A stretch of DNA of 12,454 nucleotides, from NCBI GenBank assembly GCA_002309675.1, contig DBXX01000019.1, positions 50,681-63,134 of the forward strand, written 5' to 3'. The stretch comes from Lachnospiraceae bacterium UBA1201 (GTDB taxonomy: Bacteria; Bacillota; Clostridia; Lachnospirales; Lachnospiraceae). Shown in pieces: positions 6,989 to 12,454 of this stretch. Every line of letters starts with the position of its first letter. Positions within the stretch are counted from its first letter, which is position 1. The notes beneath the pieces were generated by a model, which was not told where the DNA came from, did not search any database, and saw only the letters and a list, made by a program, of their open reading frames with translations. Both the position numbers and the translations under genes were made by a program.

Positions 6989-7024
6989 GCGGAAATTGTG
7001 TGAAAAATTCCGACAATTAACCGC
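6989..7024 (-). other. Hairpin in the lipoprotein mRNA leader
   Basis: On the minus strand GCGGTTAATTGT (7024-7013) pairs with ACAATTTCCGC (6999-6989) around a 13-nt loop, with one bulge. It sits about 50 nt into the predicted transcript. There is no adjacent U-tract, so it is not a clear terminator. The rest of the leader (about 7070-6896) shows no riboswitch I recognise. Confidence 0.4.
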
Positions 7025-7077
7025 GTTTACAACAGCGAAATGACAATTGTATGTAAGCAACTGTCTCTTCTCCTATA

Positions 7078-7106
7078 ATTGTATCAAAAATTCGAAGCGT
7101 CCGCAA
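7078..7106 (-). promoter_or_regulatory. Sigma-A promoter of the repeat lipoprotein gene
   Basis: On the minus strand TTGCGG (7106-7101) and TACAAT (7083-7078) are separated by exactly 17 bases. The -35 box begins only three bases after the stop codon of the CotH-type gene. Predicted start is near 7071, giving a leader of about 230 nt. I saw no terminator between the CotH-type gene and this promoter, so read-through may add to expression. Confidence 0.65.
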
Positions 7107-7109
7107 TAC

Positions 7110-8924
7110 TTACGGCAAACGTTTTTCCAAAATTTCCATTAAAAGTTCAGGTCTGCGCTTCGCAAAATCGCGAATCTGAGCAACATTCTCCTCAAGATTC
7201 TCGGGATTGCACCAAATACGCTCCTGTTCGAACCAGTTATTGGTCTTCAACGTATCCAGATGCTCATAATAATACCGCATCTCATTTGTACGTTCTTTCG
7301 TGATCTGATTCAGGAACTTATTGATCGTTTCCTCGGAAAAAGCGGTATCCAGAAGCGACTTGACCTTCTCTTTGAAATACTTTTTGCAGTCCTCACGTTT
7401 CATAAGCGAAGCAAACAAAGGAGCACTACGCTCATCTCCGTTTGCAAGCATATGCTTCAGCATATCGTAATCCGGCTGTACCTCACGCTGTCCGTAGAGC
7501 GAATAAGAATAGTCCATATCATGCGGCAGATAACGCCAGCGTCCGTCGTAAACGCCTTCGCCGTAGTCTTCACCGGAAGATGCGAAATATCGATAAGCCT
7601 TATAGTTATTGTTCGGCCAGTCCTTATTGCTGACGATAACATTGACCGCGAAATAATCCAAATAGTTTTCTACATCGATCAACTGACGAAGTTCATTATA
7701 TGCACCGTCATCCGTCAGATCTGCCTTAGCGTAGACCTTATACATTTCATTATACGTCGCAGCTGCGGCATTCTTTTCTGCATCGTCGTCATCTTCCTTC
7801 TTCGACTGATCGGAACCTTCGACTACGATAAACTCACCGCGTCCGCCTTCTTTCTTACCGTACTTCTCCTTAAAATACTCGTCACAGTAAGATTCGTGGA
7901 GCCAGAAATAGCCATAATACTTTCCGTTCAGGTAGCACACTGCGGGAAGGACCATCTCATAATCCGAGAAACCGGCTTCTTTGCAGAGCAGCTGGTTGAG
8001 CTCATCACGCAGAAATGCGAACTGGAAATCATTACCGCCGTTACGGATCACGAGTTTATCATACACACTCATCACTCCGCTTCCGTCCGTCTTCGGGGTC
8101 TGGAAGATATCCGTCTCAAAATTCGGATGCGCGGAATCATACGATTTTCTGGAAAAGATCTTCATGGATTTGATCTTATACCGACGGGAATATGCGCCGT
8201 AAACGCGAACGCCGCCGTCCTGGTCAATGATCTGTTTGCCGTCTGCATCCCACATCTTTATCGAAACCGCACGCTCCCAGTCACGTCCGCGGTTCTCCGC
8301 ATTTTTATCCGTGAAGATTCCACGTGCATTTCCGGTAAGACCGGCAGGATCGCCCACGATGCTGATAACGATATCGGTAAAACGCTGATCCATTCCGGGT
8401 CCTACGAAATAGACCTCCGTCGTGATGTCGGAAACATTATCATTCGCCCCGAACGAGCGCGCACGGATGATCGTTGCCTTCGGATTATGATCTGTCGTCG
8501 CATTTACATTGATCGGACCCTTATAGAGTTCGGATCTCTCAGAAGGCTCGCTGCCGTCGAGTGTATAACGGATATCTGCTCCGGGTGTAGCACTCAGCTC
8601 CAGCTGAAAAGCCTCGTTATAAAATCCGGACTTGACGGAAAATACGGGATCTTCCACGACTAGCGGACGCGGGTCAACGGGTTCCGTATACTCTTCCGTC
8701 GGCTCATTCGTTTTCGCCTCTGTCGGCTCGGCGGTCGGTTCAGTTCCCGTCGGTTCCGGTGCGGCGGTAGTGTCCGGCGCTGCTTTCGTATCGTCCTGTG
8801 TTTTCGTCGTTGTCTCTGTTGAAGCACTCGTATCTTTCGGGTCGCTTCCGCCCTTACATGCGACGAAATTGAAAACCAGAACCAATAACAATAAATAGAA
8901 TTTCCATGAGTTATGGTGTTTCAT
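7110..8924 (-). CDS. CotH-type kinase lipoprotein with chitobiase-like beta domain
   Basis: The 604-residue product has a signal peptide and lipobox FVAC (lipidated C23), then a Thr/Pro/Glu-rich linker (about 29-86) likely spanning the cell wall. A CHB_HEX_C_1-like beta domain follows at about 91-174 (IRYTLDGSEPS). The CotH domain fills about 178-600, with RNGGND (294-299), LRDEL (305-309), YFWLHE (339-344), SNKDWPNNNYK (432-442) and HDMDYS (468-473); the last two look like the family's kinase-type catalytic and metal-binding segments. CotH proteins are atypical kinases first known from spore coats; outside spores they occur on cell surfaces, often with carbohydrate-related modules. Substrate unknown. 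ATG at 8924 is preferred because AAGGAG lies 5-6 nt upstream; an in-frame TTG at 8942 lies above that site. An acidic run (KKEDDDD, about 375-381) may be a flexible insertion. Confidence 0.9.
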   Translation of the reverse strand: MKHHNSWKFYLLLLVLVFNFVACKGGSDPKDTSASTETTTKTQDDTKAAPDTTAAPEPTGTEPTAEPTEAKTNEPTEEYTEPVDPRPLVVEDPVFSVKSGFYNEAFQLELSATPGADIRYTLDGSEPSERSELYKGPINVNATTDHNPKATIIRARSFGANDNVSDITTEVYFVGPGMDQRFTDIVISIVGDPAGLTGNARGIFTDKNAENRGRDWERAVSIKMWDADGKQIIDQDGGVRVYGAYSRRYKIKSMKIFSRKSYDSAHPNFETDIFQTPKTDGSGVMSVYDKLVIRNGGNDFQFAFLRDELNQLLCKEAGFSDYEMVLPAVCYLNGKYYGYFWLHESYCDEYFKEKYGKKEGGRGEFIVVEGSDQSKKEDDDDAEKNAAAATYNEMYKVYAKADLTDDGAYNELRQLIDVENYLDYFAVNVIVSNKDWPNNNYKAYRYFASSGEDYGEGVYDGRWRYLPHDMDYSYSLYGQREVQPDYDMLKHMLANGDERSAPLFASLMKREDCKKYFKEKVKSLLDTAFSEETINKFLNQITKERTNEMRYYYEHLDTLKTNNWFEQERIWCNPENLEENVAQIRDFAKRRPELLMEILEKRLP

Positions 8925-8959
8925 GAAGTCTCCTTCTCTCAATGCCCTTAATCATTTGG

Positions 8960-8992
8960 AAAAAGTGGAACAGTATATCTACCATTCCACTT
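8960..8992 (-). terminator. Intrinsic terminator downstream of pnp
   Basis: On the minus strand AAGTGGAATGGTA (8992-8980) pairs with TACTGTTCCACTT (8975-8963) around a GATA loop: 13 bp including two G-U pairs, ending in TTTTTCC. It lies 35 nt beyond the pnp stop. The plus strand also ends in a T-containing run, so it may work weakly in both directions. Confidence 0.8.
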
Positions 8993-9004
8993 CTTCATCA
9001 GCAA
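8976..9004 (-). promoter_or_regulatory. Weak candidate promoter for the CotH-type gene
   Basis: On the minus strand TTGCTG (9004-8999) and TAGATA (8981-8976) are 17 bases apart, with TGG just before the -10. It overlaps the pnp terminator, so the start site would fall in the terminator's 3' half. Only 35 bp separate terminator and gene, leaving no room for another promoter. Read-through from pnp is the alternative. Confidence 0.3.
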
Positions 9005-9026
9005 ATATATGGATATGTCAATAATA

Positions 9027-11138
9027 TCAGTTCTTTGCCTTTGCTTCATAAGCTTCAACGTCCTTGATGGAGAAGCTCATGCGGCCCATCTTATCCTTAC
9101 CGAGGCAAACCACCTTAACGATGTCGCCAAGTGTAAGAACTTCTTCTACAGTGCGGATACGCTCCTTAGCGATGCGGGAAATGTGAACCATTCCCTCCTT
9201 ACCGGGAGCGAACTCGATGAATGCACCGAATTCCTTGATGCTGACAACCTTACCTGTGAAGAACATGCCTTCCTCAGGCTCGGTAACGATCGTCTGAATG
9301 TACTCGATCGCTTTATTGATGCCATCCGGCTCGGTTCCGCAGATGGATACAACACCCTCTTCGGAGATATCGATCTTAACACCGCACTCATCCACGATAC
9401 GATTGATGACCTTACCCTGCTTACCGATCACATCACCGATCTTATCCGGATCGATCTGGATCGAAGTAATACGAGGCGCATACTTTCCAAGTTCCTTACG
9501 AGGCTCAGCGATGCAAGGTGCCATAACTTCATCGAGGATGTAGTAACGGGCAGCCTTCGTCTTAGCAAAAGCTTCCTCGATGATCGGACGGGTCAGACCA
9601 TGGATCTTGATATCCATCTGGATCGCGGTGATACCGTCCTTCGTACCGGCTACCTTGAAGTCCATGTCGCCGAAGAAATCTTCGAGGCCCTGGATATCGG
9701 TCAGAACGATGTAATCATCGTCGGTGTCACCGGTAACGAGACCACAGGAGATACCTGCAACGGGCTTCTTGATCGGAACGCCGGCAGCCATCAGAGACAG
9801 GCTGGATGCGCAGACAGATGCCTGAGAGGTAGAACCGTTGGATTCGAATGTCTCAGATACGAGACGGATCGCATAAGGGAACTCTTCCTCGGAAGGAATA
9901 ACCGGAAGAAGCGCTCTCTCAGCGAGTGCGCCGTGACCGATCTCACGACGTCCCGGTCCACGGCTGGGCTTTGTCTCACCTACCGAATAGGACGGGAAAT
10001 TATAGTGGTGCATGTAACGCTTGGATACTTCATTGTCATCCAGACCATCCAGACGCTGTGCATCGGAAAGCGGTGCCAGAGTCGTAACGTTGCAGATCTG
10101 TGTCTGTCCACGGGTGAACATAGCGGAACCATGCACTCTCGGAATGATGTCGATCTCTGCAGCCAGAGGGCGGATCTGTGTGATCGCACGACCGTCGGGA
10201 CGCTTGTGATCCTTCAGGATCATCTTACGTACGGTCTTCTTCTCGAACTTGTATACAGCTTCGCCGATCAGCGGAACCCACTCGGGATGAGTCTCGGCAT
10301 AACGCTCTGCAAGCTTCTCTTCTACTTCTTTGATGTTTGCCTCACGGGTCTGCTTATCATCGGTGAATACAGCGGTCTCCATTGCCTCGGGGGTAATGAA
10401 TGCAACCATATCCTCCCACATATCAGCAGGTGTGTCGATGCTCTCATAAGCATGCTTCGGCTTACCACACTCATCTACGATGTTCTGGATGAAAGCGATG
10501 ACCTTCTGGTTGAGGTCGTGTGCTGCATAGATCGCCTTCACCATAACGTCTTCCGGAACTTCCTTAGCGCCGGCCTCGATCATGATGACCTTTTCCTTTG
10601 TGGAAGCTACGGTAAGAGCCAGATCGGATACCTTCTTCTGCTCAGCGGTCGGGTTGAAGATCAGCTCGCCGTTGATGAGGCCCATATGGGTTGCAGAGAT
10701 CGGGCCGTCAAAAGGAATATCCGAAATGCTGGTAGCGATGGATGCGCCGATCATAGCGGTCAGCTCAGGGCTGCAAGCAGGATCTACGCTCATTACAAGG
10801 CAGTTCAGGGTTACGTCGTTACGGTAATCCTTCGGGAACAGCGGACGCATGGGACGATCGATAACGCGGGATGTAAGGATCGCATTCTCCGATGCGCGGC
10901 CCTCACGACGGTTGAAACCGCCCGGGATCTTTCCGACTGCGTACATCTTCTCCTCGTACTCAACGGACAGAGGGAAGAAATCGATACCGTCACGCGGCTT
11001 ATCAGAAGCGGTTGCGGTACACAGAAGAACGGTCTCACCATAGTGGATGAAAGCCGCTCCGTTTGCCTGAGCAGCGACTCTTCCGATATCAACGCGAAGC
11101 TCACGTCCTGCCAGGTCCATGGTAAATGACTTGTACAT
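9027..11138 (-). CDS. pnp: Polyribonucleotide nucleotidyltransferase (PNPase)
   Basis: Phosphorolytic 3'-to-5' exoribonuclease that shortens RNA to nucleoside diphosphates and can add tails; it forms a trimer in the cytoplasm. The 703 residues match the usual length. The order is first RNase PH-like domain (about 10-140), helical linker (about 235-310), second RNase PH-like domain (about 312-545), KH domain with VIGKQGK (570-576), and S1 domain (about 622-692, FFTGKVVSIKEFGAFIEF). Catalytic-core features are present: GSTSQAS (435-441) for phosphate binding and GDMDFKVAGT (490-499) with the two metal-binding aspartates D491 and D493. I chose ATG at 11138 because GGAGA lies 5 nt upstream and MYKSFTMDLAGR fits family starts; the frame stays open upstream to 11255 but passes through the leader hairpin. 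It follows rpsO, a widely conserved order. Confidence 0.97.
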   Translation of the reverse strand: MYKSFTMDLAGRELRVDIGRVAAQANGAAFIHYGETVLLCTATASDKPRDGIDFFPLSVEYEEKMYAVGKIPGGFNRREGRASENAILTSRVIDRPMRPLFPKDYRNDVTLNCLVMSVDPACSPELTAMIGASIATSISDIPFDGPISATHMGLINGELIFNPTAEQKKVSDLALTVASTKEKVIMIEAGAKEVPEDVMVKAIYAAHDLNQKVIAFIQNIVDECGKPKHAYESIDTPADMWEDMVAFITPEAMETAVFTDDKQTREANIKEVEEKLAERYAETHPEWVPLIGEAVYKFEKKTVRKMILKDHKRPDGRAITQIRPLAAEIDIIPRVHGSAMFTRGQTQICNVTTLAPLSDAQRLDGLDDNEVSKRYMHHYNFPSYSVGETKPSRGPGRREIGHGALAERALLPVIPSEEEFPYAIRLVSETFESNGSTSQASVCASSLSLMAAGVPIKKPVAGISCGLVTGDTDDDYIVLTDIQGLEDFFGDMDFKVAGTKDGITAIQMDIKIHGLTRPIIEEAFAKTKAARYYILDEVMAPCIAEPRKELGKYAPRITSIQIDPDKIGDVIGKQGKVINRIVDECGVKIDISEEGVVSICGTEPDGINKAIEYIQTIVTEPEEGMFFTGKVVSIKEFGAFIEFAPGKEGMVHISRIAKERIRTVEEVLTLGDIVKVVCLGKDKMGRMSFSIKDVEAYEAKAKN

Positions 11139-11153
11139 TTTGTCTCCTTTTCC

Positions 11154-11235
11154 GGCGCCCATTCGTCCGAAACTACTGAAAAAACGGAAAATGCTTTTTC
11201 GCCTTTTCAGCGGTTTCGTGCGAACGCCTGGCGCC
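11154..11235 (-). promoter_or_regulatory. Long leader hairpin upstream of pnp (candidate autoregulatory element)
   Basis: An 82-nt imperfect hairpin occupies the pnp leader on the minus strand. Paired blocks, outside to inside, are GGCGCC/GGCGCC, TTCG/CGAA, CGAAAC/GTTTCG, CTGAAAA/TTTTCAG and a few A-U pairs under an AGCA loop. Small internal loops separate the blocks. It ends 6 nt before the GGAGA ribosome-binding site (11147-11143). In E. coli a leader stem-loop cut by RNase III mediates PNPase autoregulation. The similar placement here suggests the same, which is inference. Confidence 0.6.
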
Positions 11236-11290
11236 ATTTGTTTGTGATAGATCAATAGTTACTGGGTTAACGGATCAAACACCCCTCTTC

Positions 11291-11325
11291 GTAAATAAGG
11301 CCGGACATATACATGCCCGGCCTTA
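11291..11325 (-). terminator. Terminator or attenuator between rpsO and pnp
   Basis: On the minus strand TAAGGCCGGGCAT (11325-11313) pairs with ATGTCCGGCCTTA (11308-11296) around GTAT: 13 bp with one G-U pair. Only TTATTTA follows, so the U-tract is weak. No convincing pnp promoter lies between here and the pnp leader hairpin, so partial read-through from rpsO is likely. Confidence 0.7.
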
Positions 11326-11354
11326 CATTGCCGCAGATATCTCTGCTTTTACAA

Positions 11355-11621
11355 TTACTTACGAAGACCGAGTTTCTCAATCAGTGCACGATAACCTTCA
11401 AGATTTGTCTTCTTGAGATAATCCAGAAGACCTCTTCTCTGTCCTACCATCTTCATCAAACCGCGGGTGGAATGATAATCCTTCGGGTTCTGCTGAAGAT
11501 GAGCGGTGAGCTCCTTAATGCGCTCGGTCAAAATTGCTACCTGAACCTCGGGAGAACCTGTGTCCTCGGGTGTTCTTCCGTACGCTGCGATCACAGCAGC
11601 CTTCTTTTCCTTTGAAATCAT
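11355..11621 (-). CDS. rpsO: 30S ribosomal protein S15
   Basis: Primary 16S rRNA-binding protein of the small subunit platform. The 88 residues match the family length. GSPEVQVAILTERI (22-35), LTAHLQQNPKDYHSTRGL (38-55) and GQRRGLLDYL (60-69) are clear family signatures. H41, D48 and S51 correspond to the helix-junction contact residues known from other S15 proteins. ATG at 11621 has AGGAGG (11635-11630) 8 nt upstream. It has its own promoter and a structured leader, and ends 30 nt before a hairpin terminator ahead of pnp. S15 commonly represses its own translation by binding its mRNA leader. Confidence 0.98.
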   Translation of the reverse strand: MISKEKKAAVIAAYGRTPEDTGSPEVQVAILTERIKELTAHLQQNPKDYHSTRGLMKMVGQRRGLLDYLKKTNLEGYRALIEKLGLRK

Positions 11622-11635
11622 TTCAAAGTCCTCCT

Positions 11636-11728
11636 AAAATATGATGCGGCAAATGCCGTTATTTACCCTCACCGGTACCAAGGAGCGGTCGGAGAAACCG
11701 TCTTCTGAGCAGCGGCGCGATAAATCCA
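11636..11728 (-). promoter_or_regulatory. Structured rpsO leader, candidate S15 autoregulatory element
   Basis: The predicted leader is about 107 nt. On the minus strand it contains a small stem CGGT-ttctccg-ACCG (about 11702-11688), a CTCC/GAGG-type pairing around GGTACC (about 11686-11667), and CGGC-attt-GCCG (about 11659-11648) before the ribosome-binding site. S15 leaders differ between phyla and I cannot assign this to a specific Rfam class by eye. Confidence 0.35.
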
Positions 11729-11734
11729 AATGAA

Positions 11735-11763
11735 ACTATAACATACAAAACTTAGTTTGTAAA
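11735..11763 (-). promoter_or_regulatory. Sigma-A promoter of rpsO
   Basis: On the minus strand TTTACA (11763-11758) and TATAGT (11740-11735) are separated by exactly 17 bases, one and one-to-two changes from consensus. The predicted start is near 11728. I saw no strong terminator between the upstream GH3 gene and this promoter, only weak dyads near 11790-11835. Confidence 0.8.
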
Positions 11764-11827
11764 GGGTAAAATCGATCGAATTTCTTCAAATATGCGTTTT
11801 TTACGGGTATTTACGCGGACGGATGCA

Positions 11828-12454
11828 TTATCCGAACATATACTCTCCCGAAGGCTGGATGTTGTCGTTCTGCCCCCTTTTTACCAGACGGATGGAATGC
11901 AGTTTCAGGCCATTTCCTCCGAACAGCATACGTACGACGCAGTAACGCGAGGAAGTAAACAGAGGTTTTGACATGGTCACCGGTTTTCCTTCCGTTCCGT
12001 TCCAGGTAAATACCGTGCCTAAGATACCCTGGAAATAGAATGCGATGGAGGTCTGCGACAGCGGAGAAAGTTCGGACGATGCGATCACCTCGAAGTCATA
12101 GACCGCACGCTCCGATACATCGAGTGCAAACACATAACTGCATCCAATGGCCACCTCGACTTCATCCATCGGGATCTCGGTCACGTCCCCGTCGACCTTA
12201 TAGTAGACCATGCGGGACAGGTCTAACGGCTCGTCCTCTTCGCTTCGGTTGATCACCTCGACCTCTTCTGCCGTACCGTTCATGCGCTGCATTGCGCGTG
12301 TCGTAAGCAGGAATTTACAAATGTTCTTAGCGCTGCGGAGCAGTTCGCCGCGGGTCAATGTACCATCTTTCAAACTCTGCTCCAGATTATCGCCCGAACT
12401 GTTCTTCGAAGCATCGGGACACACTGCATAAAAATCGTTCTGGGCACGGACTAT
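11828..12454 (-). CDS. GH3 family beta-glucosidase-type enzyme, C-terminal fragment
   Basis: An open frame enters from the right edge (208 codons plus stop); the start lies outside the window. The first part, VRAQNDFYAVCPDASKNS followed by SLKDGTLTRGELLRSAKNICKFLL, resembles the C-terminal region of clostridial GH3 beta-glucosidases. There the sentence-like motif DGTLTRGELLRSAKNI precedes the end of the catalytic region. GH3 enzymes release terminal beta-linked glucose or related sugars. The catalytic nucleophile and acid/base domains are not visible. About 140 residues follow (from PLDLSRMVYY), predicted beta-rich with FYFQGILGTVFTWNG and ending LHSIRLVKRG; this looks like an appended carbohydrate-binding-like sandwich, which is inference. 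The visible GTG at 12424 is internal, since upstream codons stay open. No localisation signal can be judged. Confidence 0.75.
   Translation of the reverse strand: MVRAQNDFYAVCPDASKNSSGDNLEQSLKDGTLTRGELLRSAKNICKFLLTTRAMQRMNGTAEEVEVINRSEEDEPLDLSRMVYYKVDGDVTEIPMDEVEVAIGCSYVFALDVSERAVYDFEVIASSELSPLSQTSIAFYFQGILGTVFTWNGTEGKPVTMSKPLFTSSRYCVVRMLFGGNGLKLHSIRLVKRGQNDNIQPSGEYMFG

Noticed and set aside
7260..8663. 467-codon open frame on the plus strand
   Set aside because: Antisense shadow of the CotH-type gene, with low-complexity Ile/Arg-rich translation and no start signals.
8925..8942. TTG start for the CotH-type gene at 8942
   Set aside because: The AAGGAG ribosome-binding site lies downstream of it and correctly spaced for ATG at 8924.
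9015..9020. Consensus TTGACA on the minus strand as a CotH promoter
   Set aside because: No acceptable -10 box lies 16-18 bases downstream; TATATT is only about 8 bases away.
9009..11129. 706-codon open frame on the plus strand
   Set aside because: It lies exactly antisense to pnp, whose domains and catalytic residues are unmistakable; the plus frame has no family features and no ribosome-binding site.
11139..11255. Longer pnp start at 11255
   Set aside because: The extension runs through the leader hairpin and is unlike any PNPase N-terminus; ATG at 11138 has a good ribosome-binding site.

Overview
The window looks like a chromosomal piece of a Gram-positive, low-to-mid GC anaerobe of the class Clostridia, most likely Lachnospiraceae-like. 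The grounds are strong AGGAGG ribosome-binding sites, sigma-A type promoters, two lipoprotein-type signal peptides, an rpsO-pnp pair, a clostridial-type O-acetylhomoserine sulfhydrylase and a GH3 glycosidase. This is inference from gene content and signals; no 16S or marker phylogeny is available here. Every coding gene I can support is on the minus strand, so the window reads from high to low coordinates.

In transcription order: (1) 12454-11828, the C-terminal end of a GH3 beta-glucosidase-type enzyme with an extra beta-rich tail. (2) rpsO (11621-11355), with a clear promoter and a roughly 107-nt structured leader, ending in a hairpin terminator or attenuator. (3) pnp (11138-9027), preceded by an 82-nt long imperfect hairpin that ends just before its ribosome-binding site, and followed by a terminator. 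(4) A lipoprotein with a chitobiase-type beta domain and a CotH kinase domain (8924-7110). (5) A good promoter, a roughly 230-nt leader with a possible 18-codon upstream ORF, and an unrecognised lipoprotein built of four repeats of about 95 residues (6838-5183). (6) metY, O-acetylhomoserine sulfhydrylase (about 5096-3804), with an intrinsic terminator. (7) A 760-bp gene-free island (3042-3803). (8) A DUF4011-type superfamily 1 helicase (3041 to beyond base 1), C-terminus outside the window.

The most interesting part is the 760-bp island. It holds a candidate structured RNA gene on the minus strand (about 3537-3372). A consensus TATAAT lies upstream. The RNA would have a closing stem, an uninterrupted 27-bp helix capped by two small UUC-loop hairpins, two further hairpins and a U-tract. 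The only two imperfections of the 27-bp helix are G-U pairs on the minus strand but A-C mismatches on the plus strand, which points to minus-strand transcription. Next to it are two near-identical 41-bp repeats bounded by a 7-bp inverted repeat, a 142-bp MITE-like nested palindrome abutting the helicase promoter, and an inverted partial duplication of the metY terminator.

The genes do not form one pathway. rpsO-pnp is core translation and RNA-turnover machinery. metY makes homocysteine. The two lipoproteins and the GH3 enzyme suggest cell-surface and polysaccharide functions. The helicase belongs to an architecture reported in anti-phage defence contexts; its juxtaposition with repeats and a structured RNA is suggestive but unproven.
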